Below are positions 10,931 to 14,893 of a DNA stretch of 14,893 nt, piece after piece (positions within the stretch are counted from its first letter, which is position 1; each line of letters begins with the position of its first letter). This stretch comes from Baffinella frigidus (taxonomy: Eukaryota > Cryptophyceae > Cryptomonadales > Baffinellaceae). Location of the stretch: contig MU646735.1 in assembly GCA_026770585.1 (NCBI GenBank), forward strand, positions 173,190-188,082, in the 5' to 3' direction. The translations under genes and the position numbers were made by a program. Under the pieces are notes generated by a model. It ran no database searches, had not been told where the DNA came from, and saw only the letters and a list, made by a program, of their open reading frames with translations.

Positions 10931-11121
10931 GTCACCTCCCCCCAGCCACCAACCCTGAGTCTAGTCTATCACCCCAACCTACCTACACCCCTACTTAACC
11001 CCTTCTTAAACCCTCAACTCTAGACCCTAAACCCCAAACCCTCAACCCTGAACCCTCAGCCCTACACACCCAAACCCCACACCCGAAAATCCTGAGTTAA
11101 ACCCGAAACCCGAAAACAGAA
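10931..11121. repeat. Very degenerate telomere-like block
   Basis: C-rich start (CCTCCCCCCAGCCACC), then CCCTAAA, CCCCAAA, CCCTCAA, CCCTGAA and CCCGAAA units. No gene seen. Confidence 0.7.
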
Positions 11122-11190
11122 AGTCAACTCGACGATGCACGCTTTTTGCAAGTTCGGGCGCAAACGCCGCCTCTCCGCCTCGCAACCTGA
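11122..11190. pseudogene. Duplicated open segment, copy 1 (coding strand unclear)
   Basis: GTCAACTCGACGATGCACGC, then TTTTTGCAAGTTCGGGCGCA, then AACGCCGCCTC. It is homologous to 11346-11416 and partly to 11661-11706. On plus it reads STMHAFCKFGRKRRLSAS, on minus EAERRRLRPNLQKACIVE. Both strands keep similar peptides in the other copies, so the strand cannot be decided. Confidence 0.4.
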
Positions 11191-11191
11191 T

Positions 11192-11329
11192 AAGACAGTC
11201 GCATGCTGACTGTCAAGACAGTCACATGCTGACTGGCGAGACAGTCGCATGCTGACTGACAAGACAGTCGCATGCTGACTGACAAGACAGTCACATACTG
11301 ACGGACAAGACAGTCACATGCTGACGGAT
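11192..11329 (+). repeat. 23-bp minisatellite, six units
   Basis: Exactly six units of 23 bp: AAGACAGTCGCATGCTGACT plus three variable bases (GTC, GGC, GAC, GAC, GAC, GAT). In unit 1 GACAGTC and GACTGTC are inverted around GCATGCT. There are no spacers between units, so it is not a CRISPR array. It sits between copies 1 and 2 of the duplicated open segment. Confidence 0.97.
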
Positions 11330-11345
11330 AACCCGGACACAGATG

Positions 11346-11439
11346 TGCATCTCGACAATGCACACGTTCTGGAAGATGGCGCGCAAGAGCCGGCCCGCCT
11401 CCGCGCCGCCCGACGATGTTCTCAGGGATCTGCTTCAGG
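11346..11439. CDS. Duplicated open segment, copy 2 (coding strand unclear)
   Basis: On plus it reads MCISTMHTFWKMARKS, then RPASAPPDDVLRDLLQ up to CAG^GTCTATC. On minus the same bases read AEAGRLLRAIFQNVCIVE and, in another frame, DLKQIPENIVGRRGGGP, homologous to DLEQIPEKVFGQSGGG at 11801. All are open. Its 3' part is the outer left arm of the inverted duplication described at 11714. Function unknown. Confidence 0.35.
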
Positions 11440-11586
11440 TCTATCTCTGTCCCATTTACATTTTGGCTCGCCGTTATTTCGACCCCCCCCCCGAAATTTT
11501 ACAGGTGAATTTTATGGGGGGGTGTCAAATTTTACCATTTTCGGGGGGGGGGAGGCGAAATAATGGCGAGCCCAAATTTATCTATC
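11440..11586. mobile_element. 135-bp inverted-repeat insertion with TSD TCTATC
   Basis: The insert at 11446-11580 is flanked by TCTATC (11440-11445 and 11581-11586). The other arm of the inverted duplication gives the empty site: its reverse complement reads GAGGTCTATCCGCGCG with a single TCTATC. The inverted ends TTTTGGCTCGCCGTTATTTC and GAAATAATGGCGAGCCCAAA are followed by C9/G10 runs and AAATTTTA inner repeats. The left end carries about 11 extra bases. It is non-coding. Confidence 0.85.
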
Positions 11587-11660
11587 CGCGCGCACTGTTC
11601 TGGGCTGGCGAGGCTCTTTCCCCAAAGTTGACGGGGTTGTACCCCGGGTAGCCACCCGGA

Positions 11661-11706
11661 ATGTCAACTCAGGAATAGTCGGCCTGGAAGATGGCTACAA
11701 AGAGTA
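11661..11706. pseudogene. Duplicated open segment, copy 3 (partial)
   Basis: GTCAACTCAGGAATAGTCGG, then CCTGGAAGATGGCTACAAAG. The TGGAAGATGGC....AAGAG block matches copy 2 (WKMA.KS on plus, AIFQ on minus). It lies in the loop of the inverted duplication. A TAG breaks the plus frame. Confidence 0.4.
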
Positions 11707-11713
11707 TTGTTAG

Positions 11714-11875
11714 GTTGACATCCCGGCTTCACAGTACAAACCCGTCAACTTTGGCCCGGAAAAGAGGGGCCTCTCGCGGAAACGGCGCGCGCGGATAGAC
11801 CTCGAGCAGATCCCTGAGAAGGTCTTCGGGCAGTCAGGAGGAGGGGCGTTCACAACTCAAGAAGACTCCTCTTAA
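11714..11875 (+). CDS. Exon-like segment, 53 codons to a stop
   Basis: After TTGTTAG it is open for 53 codons to TAA: VDIPASQYKPVNFGPEK, then RGLSRKRRARIDLEQIPE, then KVFGQSGGGAFTTQEDSS. It has a basic patch SRKRRAR and normal composition, and it is one of the longest non-repetitive open segments. GAGAAG^GTCTTC at 11819 resembles the AAG^GTC donors elsewhere, so it may be shorter. The start VD(I/T)PASQY is repeated at 11876. The left arm of the inverted duplication keeps a related peptide on minus. Function unknown. Confidence 0.4.
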   Translation, partial: VDIPASQYKPVNFGPEKRGLSRKRRARIDLEQIPEKVFGQSGGGAFTTQEDSS

Positions 11876-11984
11876 GTTGACACCCCGGCTTCACAGTACA
11901 CACCCGTCAACTTCACAGTACACACCCGTCAACAGGGCTGGAGACAAACGACCAAGCTCTCGCTTTCGCCTCGCCAAGACAGAG
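11876..11984 (+). pseudogene. Second VD(I/T)PASQY copy joined to a broken LETNDQ copy
   Basis: GTTGACACCCCGGCTTCACA, then GTACACACCCGTCAAC, repeats the start of 11714 (VDTPASQYTPVN). A 22-bp tandem duplication follows (11889-11910, 11911-11932). From 11937 CTGGAGACAAACGACCAAGC, then TCTCGC, matches the exon-like segment at 12157, but 5 extra bases after CTCGC shift its frame. Confidence 0.6.
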
Positions 11985-12114
11985 TACCGGGGGAATTTGC
12001 CACGGGTGACTTTTGGCGTCCGTTTATTAGCCGATTTTCTGGTACAAAACAATTATTTTTTTTGAAATTTTGCCTAAGGTGCCTGTTGAAAAGACTCACT
12101 GGAACTTTCCCAAC
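11985..12114. other. Unassigned AT-rich stretch
   Basis: Includes a T run at 12056-12063. Plus frames are open but not distinctive. It probably acts as spacer upstream of the exon at 12157. Confidence 0.4.
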
Positions 12115-12154
12115 AACTTTTGATAACTTTTGATAACTTTTGACAACTTTTGAC
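12115..12154 (+). repeat. 10-bp tandem repeat, four units, before an acceptor
   Basis: Four units of AACTTTTGAY directly before AG|GTGCTGG. AACTTTTGAC also occurs in the 38-bp repeat at 1106-1181. The T-rich array could serve as the pyrimidine tract of the 12157 exon. Confidence 0.9.
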
Positions 12155-12156
12155 AG

Positions 12157-12222
12157 GTGCTGGAGACTAACGACCAAGCTCTCGCCGTCGCCAAGACGGA
12201 GTACTCAGTCCTTCTTGAAAAG
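12157..12222 (+). CDS. Exon-like segment LETNDQALAVAK
   Basis: After TTTTGACAG the frame reads VLETNDQALAVAKTEYS, then VLLEK, before CCCTAAA repeats begin at about 12224. The heptad-like hydrophobic spacing suggests a coiled coil. A broken copy lies at 11937-11984. A donor may be TACTCA^GTCC at 12207. Function unknown. Confidence 0.45.
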
Positions 12223-12223
12223 T

Positions 12224-12381
12224 CAACCCTAAACCCTAAACCCTAAACCACAACCCCCTCACCCCTAACTCCTAACTCCTAACCCCTAACCCTAAACCCT
12301 AAACCCTAACCCCTGACCCCTGACCCCTTAGCTCTAACCCCTAACCCTATACCCTAAACCCTAAAACCCAAACCCCAAACC
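12224..12381. repeat. Telomere-like block with CCCCTAA variants
   Basis: CCCTAAA, then AACTCCT/AACCCCT and CCCCTGA variants, then CCCTAAA and CCCCAAA. C-rich on plus. Confidence 0.9.
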
Positions 12382-12435
12382 CGTCACCTGAATTTGAGAG
12401 GGGAAAGGGTGACGGATGGTGGGTGTGTTCCGCAG

Positions 12436-12487
12436 GTATCCGACGTCGACAGGGCTGCACCAGACATATGCTCACTTCTGCGACTCG
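12436..12487 (+). CDS. Exon-like segment with acceptor and GTAA donor
   Basis: It lies between GTGTTCCGCAG and GACTCG^GTAACC and is 52 nt. It reads VSDVDRAAPDICSLLRL. Unlike most others it has a textbook GTAA donor start. The 5' flank (12382-12435) is also open and protein-like (SPEFERGKGDGWWVCSA), so CAG|GTATCC could instead be a donor ending an upstream exon. Function unknown. Confidence 0.4.
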
Positions 12488-12499
12488 GTAACCCGACCA

Positions 12500-12900
12500 C
12501 CCGACCACCCTCAACCCGAAACCCTCAAGCTTAAACCCTAAACCCTAAACCCTAAACCCTAAACCCTAAACCCTAAACCCTAAACCCTAAACCCTAAACT
12601 CTAAACCCTAAACCCTAATCCCTAAAATCCAAACCCTAAACCCTAAACCCTGAACCCTAAACCCCAACCCCTGAACCCTAACCCCACCCTAGACAACAAA
12701 CCCTAACCCCACCCTAAACCCCTCCGAAACCTCAAACCCTCCCTCAACCCCTGTGCCCCAAACCCGAAACCTTCCCTCAACCCCTGTACCCCAAACCCCA
12801 AATCCTCCCGAAACCCTCCCTAAACCCTCCCTTCACCCCAAATCCTAAACCCTAACCCCAAACCCACGACCCTAAACCCTAAACCGAAACCCGAAACCCG
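12500..12900. repeat. Long telomere-like block, including a near-perfect CCCTAAA run
   Basis: 12532-12617 is almost pure CCCTAAA (about twelve units). Degenerate CCCCACC, CCCTCAA and CCCGAAA units follow to about 12900. It is one of the longest telomere-like tracts in the window. No gene. Confidence 0.95.
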
Positions 12901-12909
12901 AAACGGCAG

Positions 12910-12948
12910 GTGCTGAACAACAACCATTCCGCGGAGAAGCACCGCAAG
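12910..12948 (+). CDS. Micro-exon-like segment VLNNNHSAEKHRK
   Basis: 39 nt in phase between CGGCAG and CGCAAG^GTCTTT. Its start GTGCTG.A.A..AAC.A resembles the 12157 segment (VLETNDQ), and its AAG^GTC donor matches 10327-10389. A short hydrophilic peptide, function unknown. Confidence 0.4.
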
Positions 12949-12952
12949 GTCT

Positions 12953-13022
12953 TTTGACCCCATCAATTTGACCATCAATTTGACCATCAGTTTTACATTC
13001 AATTTGACCATCAATTTGACCA
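12953..13022 (+). repeat. 12-bp tandem repeat, about six units
   Basis: The unit TTTGACCATCAA occurs about six times with one degenerate unit (TTTTACATTCAA). The minus frame reads a VKLM repeat (MVVKLMVKLNVKLMVK), an artefact of the 12-bp period. Confidence 0.95.
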
Positions 13023-13078
13023 CCACCTGATGTTCAGGAGTTTCTCGACTAGTTTGTTAAACCCTAAACGCCAGGAGT

Positions 13079-13100
13079 CCCGCACTCTCGAAGGTGCGGG
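13079..13100. repeat. Hairpin with a 7-bp GC-rich stem
   Basis: CCCGCAC (13079-13085) pairs with GTGCGGG (13094-13100) around TCTCGAAG. Confidence 0.7.
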
Positions 13101-13112
13101 CCACTAAACCCT

Positions 13113-13407
13113 TCACCCCAACCCTAAACCAACAACTGAGTGCGTCAAATCGTGAATTTGGTTGTCGAATTTCAGCCGGGGGTCTGGGCCATTGCGGTCG
13201 AATTTGAGGGGGGGGCGGCTGACACCACAGCCTCTGATCCACTTCGACGATGGGCTCGCCATACGTGTCCACTCGGTGGGCTTCGAGGGTTTCGGATTTG
13301 AATTTGGGGCCGGATCCATGCGTTAGTTCTGGAAGCTTCCAGCCCTGAGGGGCTTTCTGGGACCTGAAGCGTATCAAATCCCCTCTACGCTCAGCGTTGA
13401 TCCACAA
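13113..13407 (-). CDS. Candidate ORF segment with LIRFRSQ motif (strand ambiguous)
   Basis: The minus frame opens MWINAERRGDLIRFRSQK, then APQGWKLPELTHGSGPKF, then KSETLEAHRVDTYGEPIV and EVDQRLW, before Pro-rich sequence that is less convincing. LIRFRSQ.APQGWKLP parallels 4531-4580. The plus strand is also open at 13226-13324 (CACAG, then PLIHFDDGLAIRVHSVGF and EGFGFEFGAGSMR), and that plus peptide has echoes at 8349 (VHSADFEG) and 10790. One strand is a shadow and I cannot tell which. Confidence 0.3.
13331..13397 (-). repeat. LIRFRSQ foldback family, solo arm
   Basis: GGAAGCTTCCAGCCCTGAGG, GGCTTTCTGGGACCTGAAGC, GTATCAAATCCCCTCTACGC. It matches the reverse complement of 3892-3962 and 4510-4581. 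The opposing arm is absent, and the element 13411-13563 starts about 14 bp further on. Confidence 0.8.
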
Positions 13408-13410
13408 ACT

Positions 13411-13563
13411 AATCTGGGGACATGTTTAATTTGAAAGAAAATGGATCCCTAATTGTTCATAGGAGTTGGACGAAGGTTAATTAGGGCCCTAAGTAAATTT
13501 AATTAGTGCCAGAACCCGGTTTGATACGCCATTTTCTTTTAAATTGAACATGTTCCCGGATAA
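13411..13563. mobile_element. Inverted-repeat element, TTATCCGGGG ends with the TAAATTTAATTAG core
   Basis: The arms TCTGGGGACATGTTTAATTT, then GAAAGAAAATGG, and the complementary CCATTTTCTTTTAAATTGAA, then CATGTTCCCGGA, pair over 32 bp with four mismatches. The extreme tip resembles that of 591-730 and 9296-9396. The interior matches the interior of 2600-2729. It ends six bases before the AAACAG acceptor of the exon-like segment at 13570. Confidence 0.85.
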
Positions 13564-13569
13564 AAACAG

Positions 13570-13655
13570 GAGGCACGCACGCTCGAGGGAGATGACGGAG
13601 ATGACGGCGACGATGACCCCCATGAACACCATGAACTGCACAAGAAGCCGGGCAG
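13570..13655 (+). CDS. Acidic exon-like segment next to an inverted-repeat element
   Basis: It follows AAAAACAG and may end at GGGCAG^GTTCAG (86 nt). It reads EARTLEGDDGDDGDDDPH, then EHHELHKKPG. The frame stays open beyond the donor (RFRPDDPL) until CCCTAAA repeats at 13678. The Asp-rich then His/Lys-rich composition is not a repeat artefact and differs from everything else in the window. Function unknown. Confidence 0.45.
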
Positions 13656-13677
13656 GTTCAGACCCGACGACCCGCTA

Positions 13678-13965
13678 ACCCTAAACCCTAAACCCTAAAC
13701 CCTAAACCCCAAACCCTGAACCCTGAACCCTGAACCCTATACCACAAACAACAAACCCCAAACCCCAAACCACAAACCCTAAACCCTAAACCCTAAGCCC
13801 TCAACCCCAAACTCTTATCAATAAACCCTAGACCCTAAACCTCAAACCCTCAACCCTACATCCTACACCCTACTCCCTAAACCCTTAACCCCAAAGCCCA
13901 AACCCTAAACCCTATACCCCACACCACAAACCTTCAACCCAAAACCCGAAACCCGAAACCCGAAA
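13678..13965. repeat. Telomere-like block, mixed variants
   Basis: CCCTAAA, CCCTGAA, CCACAAA, CCCTCAA and CCCGAAA units. C-rich on plus, no gene. Confidence 0.9.
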
Positions 13966-13969
13966 GCAG

Positions 13970-13993
13970 CGAGCTCTCCCATTCGATCGCGAA
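13970..13993 (+). pseudogene. SELS segment, truncated copy 1
   Basis: AGCAGCGAGCTCTCCCATTC, then GATCGCG, matches the first 24 nt of 14138-14195 (SELSHSIA against SELSYSIA). It is then replaced by CCCTAAA repeats. Confidence 0.6.
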
Positions 13994-14110
13994 ACCCTAA
14001 ACCCTAAACCCTAAACCCTAAACTCTAAACCCTGAACCTTAAACCACAAACCCTAGAACCCAAGCCCCAAACCTCAAACACTGCACCCTTAGCCCGAAAC
14101 TCGAGACCCT
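13994..14110. repeat. Telomere-like block between the SELS copies
   Basis: Near-perfect CCCTAAA at 13993-14030, then degenerate units. A short GCCTGAA triplet repeat follows at 14114-14132. Confidence 0.85.
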
Positions 14111-14137
14111 GATGCCTGAAGCCTGAAGCCTGAGCAG

Positions 14138-14195
14138 CGAGCTCTCGTATTCGATCGCAAGTTCCGACAACCATCGCTCGATGATCGCGAAATCG
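14138..14195 (+). CDS. Exon-like segment SELSYSIASSDNHRS
   Basis: It lies between CCTGAGCAG and AAATCG^GTCAGC and is 58 nt. It reads SELSYSIASSDNHRSMIA and then KS. A truncated copy with the same acceptor context is at 13970. The minus strand is also open, so coding strand rests on the splice-like borders. Function unknown. Confidence 0.4.
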
Positions 14196-14249
14196 GTCAG
14201 CCCCGAACCCCAACCCCCAAAGCACGGGAGCAAGTAGTCTGAACCCTAA

Positions 14250-14272
14250 CCACACGGTGGAGTACCGTGTGG
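14250..14272. repeat. Perfect 9-bp-stem hairpin
   Basis: CCACACGGT (14250-14258) and ACCGTGTGG (14264-14272) around GGAGT. It lies at the start of the 14274-14385 repeat. The equivalent place before 10816 holds the VHS-like fragment. Confidence 0.85.
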
Positions 14273-14273
14273 G

Positions 14274-14385
14274 TTTCGTTCGGGCTGCAATTCAGGGTGT
14301 AACGTGACAATTGGCACCAGAAAAACCTCTAAGTTAATTAATTGTCTTAAGGCAAGTTGACATGTGGTGAAAGGTTCGTAGTCAG
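14274..14385 (+). repeat. About 110-bp direct repeat with 10816-10930
   Basis: TTTCGTTCGGGCTGCAATTC, AGGGTGTAACGTGACAATTG, AGAAAAACCTCTAAGTTAAT, TTGTCTTAAGGCAAGTTGAC, GTGAAAGGTTCGTAGTC. Non-coding in both copies. Confidence 0.85.
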
Positions 14386-14478
14386 TGGCTAACTCAAGAG
14401 TCTTGGTTCGACCGAATCTGTCGAATGTCGAATACCTGTTTCGGATACATTTCCTGAGAATTGAACCCCAAATCAGTT

Positions 14479-14532
14479 GACGAGATTATGGAAGAGGAGG
14501 TCCTCGCGATCGGAAACGTGATCAATTGCTGA
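14479..14532 (+). pseudogene. DEIM segment, copy 1
   Basis: After AATCAG the frame reads DEIMEEEVLAIGNVINC, then TGA. GACGAGATTATGG, then AGGAGGTCC, matches 14757-14780. It runs directly into the 70-bp repeat shared with 6471-6540. The 5' part of the exon (MTLFT in copy 2) is missing. Confidence 0.45.
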
Positions 14533-14590
14533 CTTTTGGCGTGTTTTCTGGGCAATAATCCAATAATCAACTTACGAATCTGTTCCTAAG
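14518..14590. repeat. 70-bp direct repeat, copy 2
   Basis: GCTGACTTTTGGCGTGTTTT, then CTGGGCAATAATCCAATAAT, then CAACTTA. It is the partner of 6471-6540. Confidence 0.85.
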
Positions 14591-14600
14591 GGTAGCCTCG

Positions 14601-14646
14601 TGTGGGCAGCTTGTCAATGCTGGACGTGTTGATGTGTTATAAGCCG
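14601..14646 (-). repeat. ACATGTAAAT repeat family, copy 3 (minus)
   Basis: The reverse complement has GGCTTATAACACATCAACAC, then GTCCAGCATTGACAAGC and TGCCCAC, collinear with 6909-6955. Confidence 0.55.
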
Positions 14647-14649
14647 AAC

Positions 14650-14727
14650 CTGAATTAATTCATTAGTCAACAACCTTATTTAACTAATTAGTGGACCTAG
14701 ATTAATTAATAGGTCAATAATTTGACA
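14650..14727. repeat. AT-rich stretch with an imperfect 20-bp direct repeat
   Basis: ATTAATTCATTAGTCAACAA (about 14653) and ATTAATTAATAGGTCAATAA (about 14702) flank AACTAATTAGTGGACC. It is strongly AT-rich compared with its surroundings. Confidence 0.6.
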
Positions 14728-14740
14728 AACCCCGAAACAG

Positions 14741-14791
14741 ATGACACTGTTCACGGACGAGATTATGGGGGAGGAGGTCCACGCGATGCGG
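14741..14791 (+). CDS. Exon-like segment MTLFTDEIMGEEVHAMR
   Basis: 51 nt in phase between CCGAAACAG and ATGCGG^GTGCCT. It is the fuller of two DEIM copies (the other at 14479) and both keep the same frame. The substitutions between copies are mostly in single codons, as between paralogous exons. Immediately downstream lies the terminal telomere-like block. Function unknown. Confidence 0.5.
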
Positions 14792-14799
14792 GTGCCTCA

Positions 14800-14893
14800 C
14801 CCTTAAACCCTAACCCCTAAACCCTACACCCCAAACCCTAACCCTTAAACCCTAAACCCTAAACCCTGACCCTTAAACCCTAAACCCTAAACC
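14800..14893. repeat. Telomere-like block at the window end
   Basis: CCCTAAA with a few CCCTTAA and CCCCTAA units, becoming perfect CCCTAAA in the last 25 bases. It continues past the window. Its polarity is the same as at position 1, so the window is not bounded by two inward-facing telomeres. Confidence 0.95.

Larger units (their letters stand above)
11388..11851. repeat. Large inverted duplication (left arm split by an insertion)
   Basis: Left arm 11388-11445 plus 11581-11645, right arm 11728-11851. Paired landmarks: CTCAGGGATCTGC (11421 on) with GCAGATCCCTGAG (11809 on), TATCCGCGCGC (11583) with GCGCGCGGATA (11788), and CAAAGTTGACGGG (11622) with CCCGTCAACTTTG (about 11742). The arms are about 110-120 bp and roughly 70-75% matched. 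It could be a foldback transposon or an inverted exon duplication. Confidence 0.75.

Noticed and set aside
11192-11329. CRISPR array
   Set aside because: The 23-bp units are contiguous without spacers, and the setting is eukaryotic. It is a minisatellite.
11124-11363. Minus-strand ORF with CDCL/MRLS repeats
   Set aside because: It is mostly a translation of the 23-bp minisatellite, whose period is not a multiple of three.
12820-13026. Minus-strand ORF with VKLM repeats
   Set aside because: It is an artefact of the 12-bp TTTGACCATCAA tandem repeat plus telomere-like sequence.
1-14893. rRNA genes, viral genes, transposase or reverse transcriptase ORFs
   Set aside because: No frame longer than about 150 codons exists and I saw no motif of these families. 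The inverted-repeat elements are all non-autonomous.

Overview
The window looks like nuclear DNA of a eukaryote. It holds no operons and no long ORFs. About a third of it is degenerate interstitial telomere-like DNA built from heptamers CCCTAAA, CCCCAAA, CCCGAAA, CCCTAGA and CCATAAA. CCCTAAA is the complement of the TTTAGGG telomere unit of plants and many algae, including dinoflagellates. Tiny GT-AG style exon-like pieces, CT microsatellites and many short inverted-repeat elements also fit a repeat-rich alga or protist. A dinoflagellate-like alga is my best guess, but nothing here proves it.

Layout. 1-4000: telomere-like blocks alternate with short unique islands. The islands hold inverted-repeat elements (459-577, 591-730, 754-874, 1513-1621, 2600-2729), a decayed family of exon-like copies (1343-2599) and two clearer exon-like pieces (3027-3147, 3386-3448). 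3680-5240: two foldback elements of one family, a third large foldback (4684-4895) and two CT microsatellites. 5260-7000: an exon-like piece, another inverted-repeat element and several dispersed repeat families. 7022-7290: a 20-bp G-rich minisatellite, the only large block with reversed telomere-repeat polarity. 7345-9240: telomere-like DNA with duplicated exon-like pieces and a third CT tract. 9290-10930: a dense cluster of inverted-repeat elements and duplicated exon-like pieces. 11120-11880: a 23-bp minisatellite and a large inverted duplication, one arm of which was hit by a 135-bp element flanked by a 6-bp duplication. 11880-14893: tandem motifs, telomere-like blocks and several convincing short exon-like pieces, ending in near-perfect CCCTAAA.

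No complete gene is visible and I assign no protein function. The best coding evidence is a set of about fifteen open segments of 39-162 nt. Most follow an AG, several end at a GT donor (often AAG^GT or CAG^GT), and several recur as diverged copies. This suggests either one or more genes with micro-exons embedded in telomere-like introns, or a graveyard of duplicated exons.

The most unusual signal is in the inverted-repeat elements. Several share a central core but have quite different terminal arms. This happens with three separate cores: CCTACYGTAGGGTCCTAGG, AAAATTACTACACA and TAAATTTAATTAG. Some element ends also lie within a few bases of predicted 3' splice sites, as introner-like elements do.
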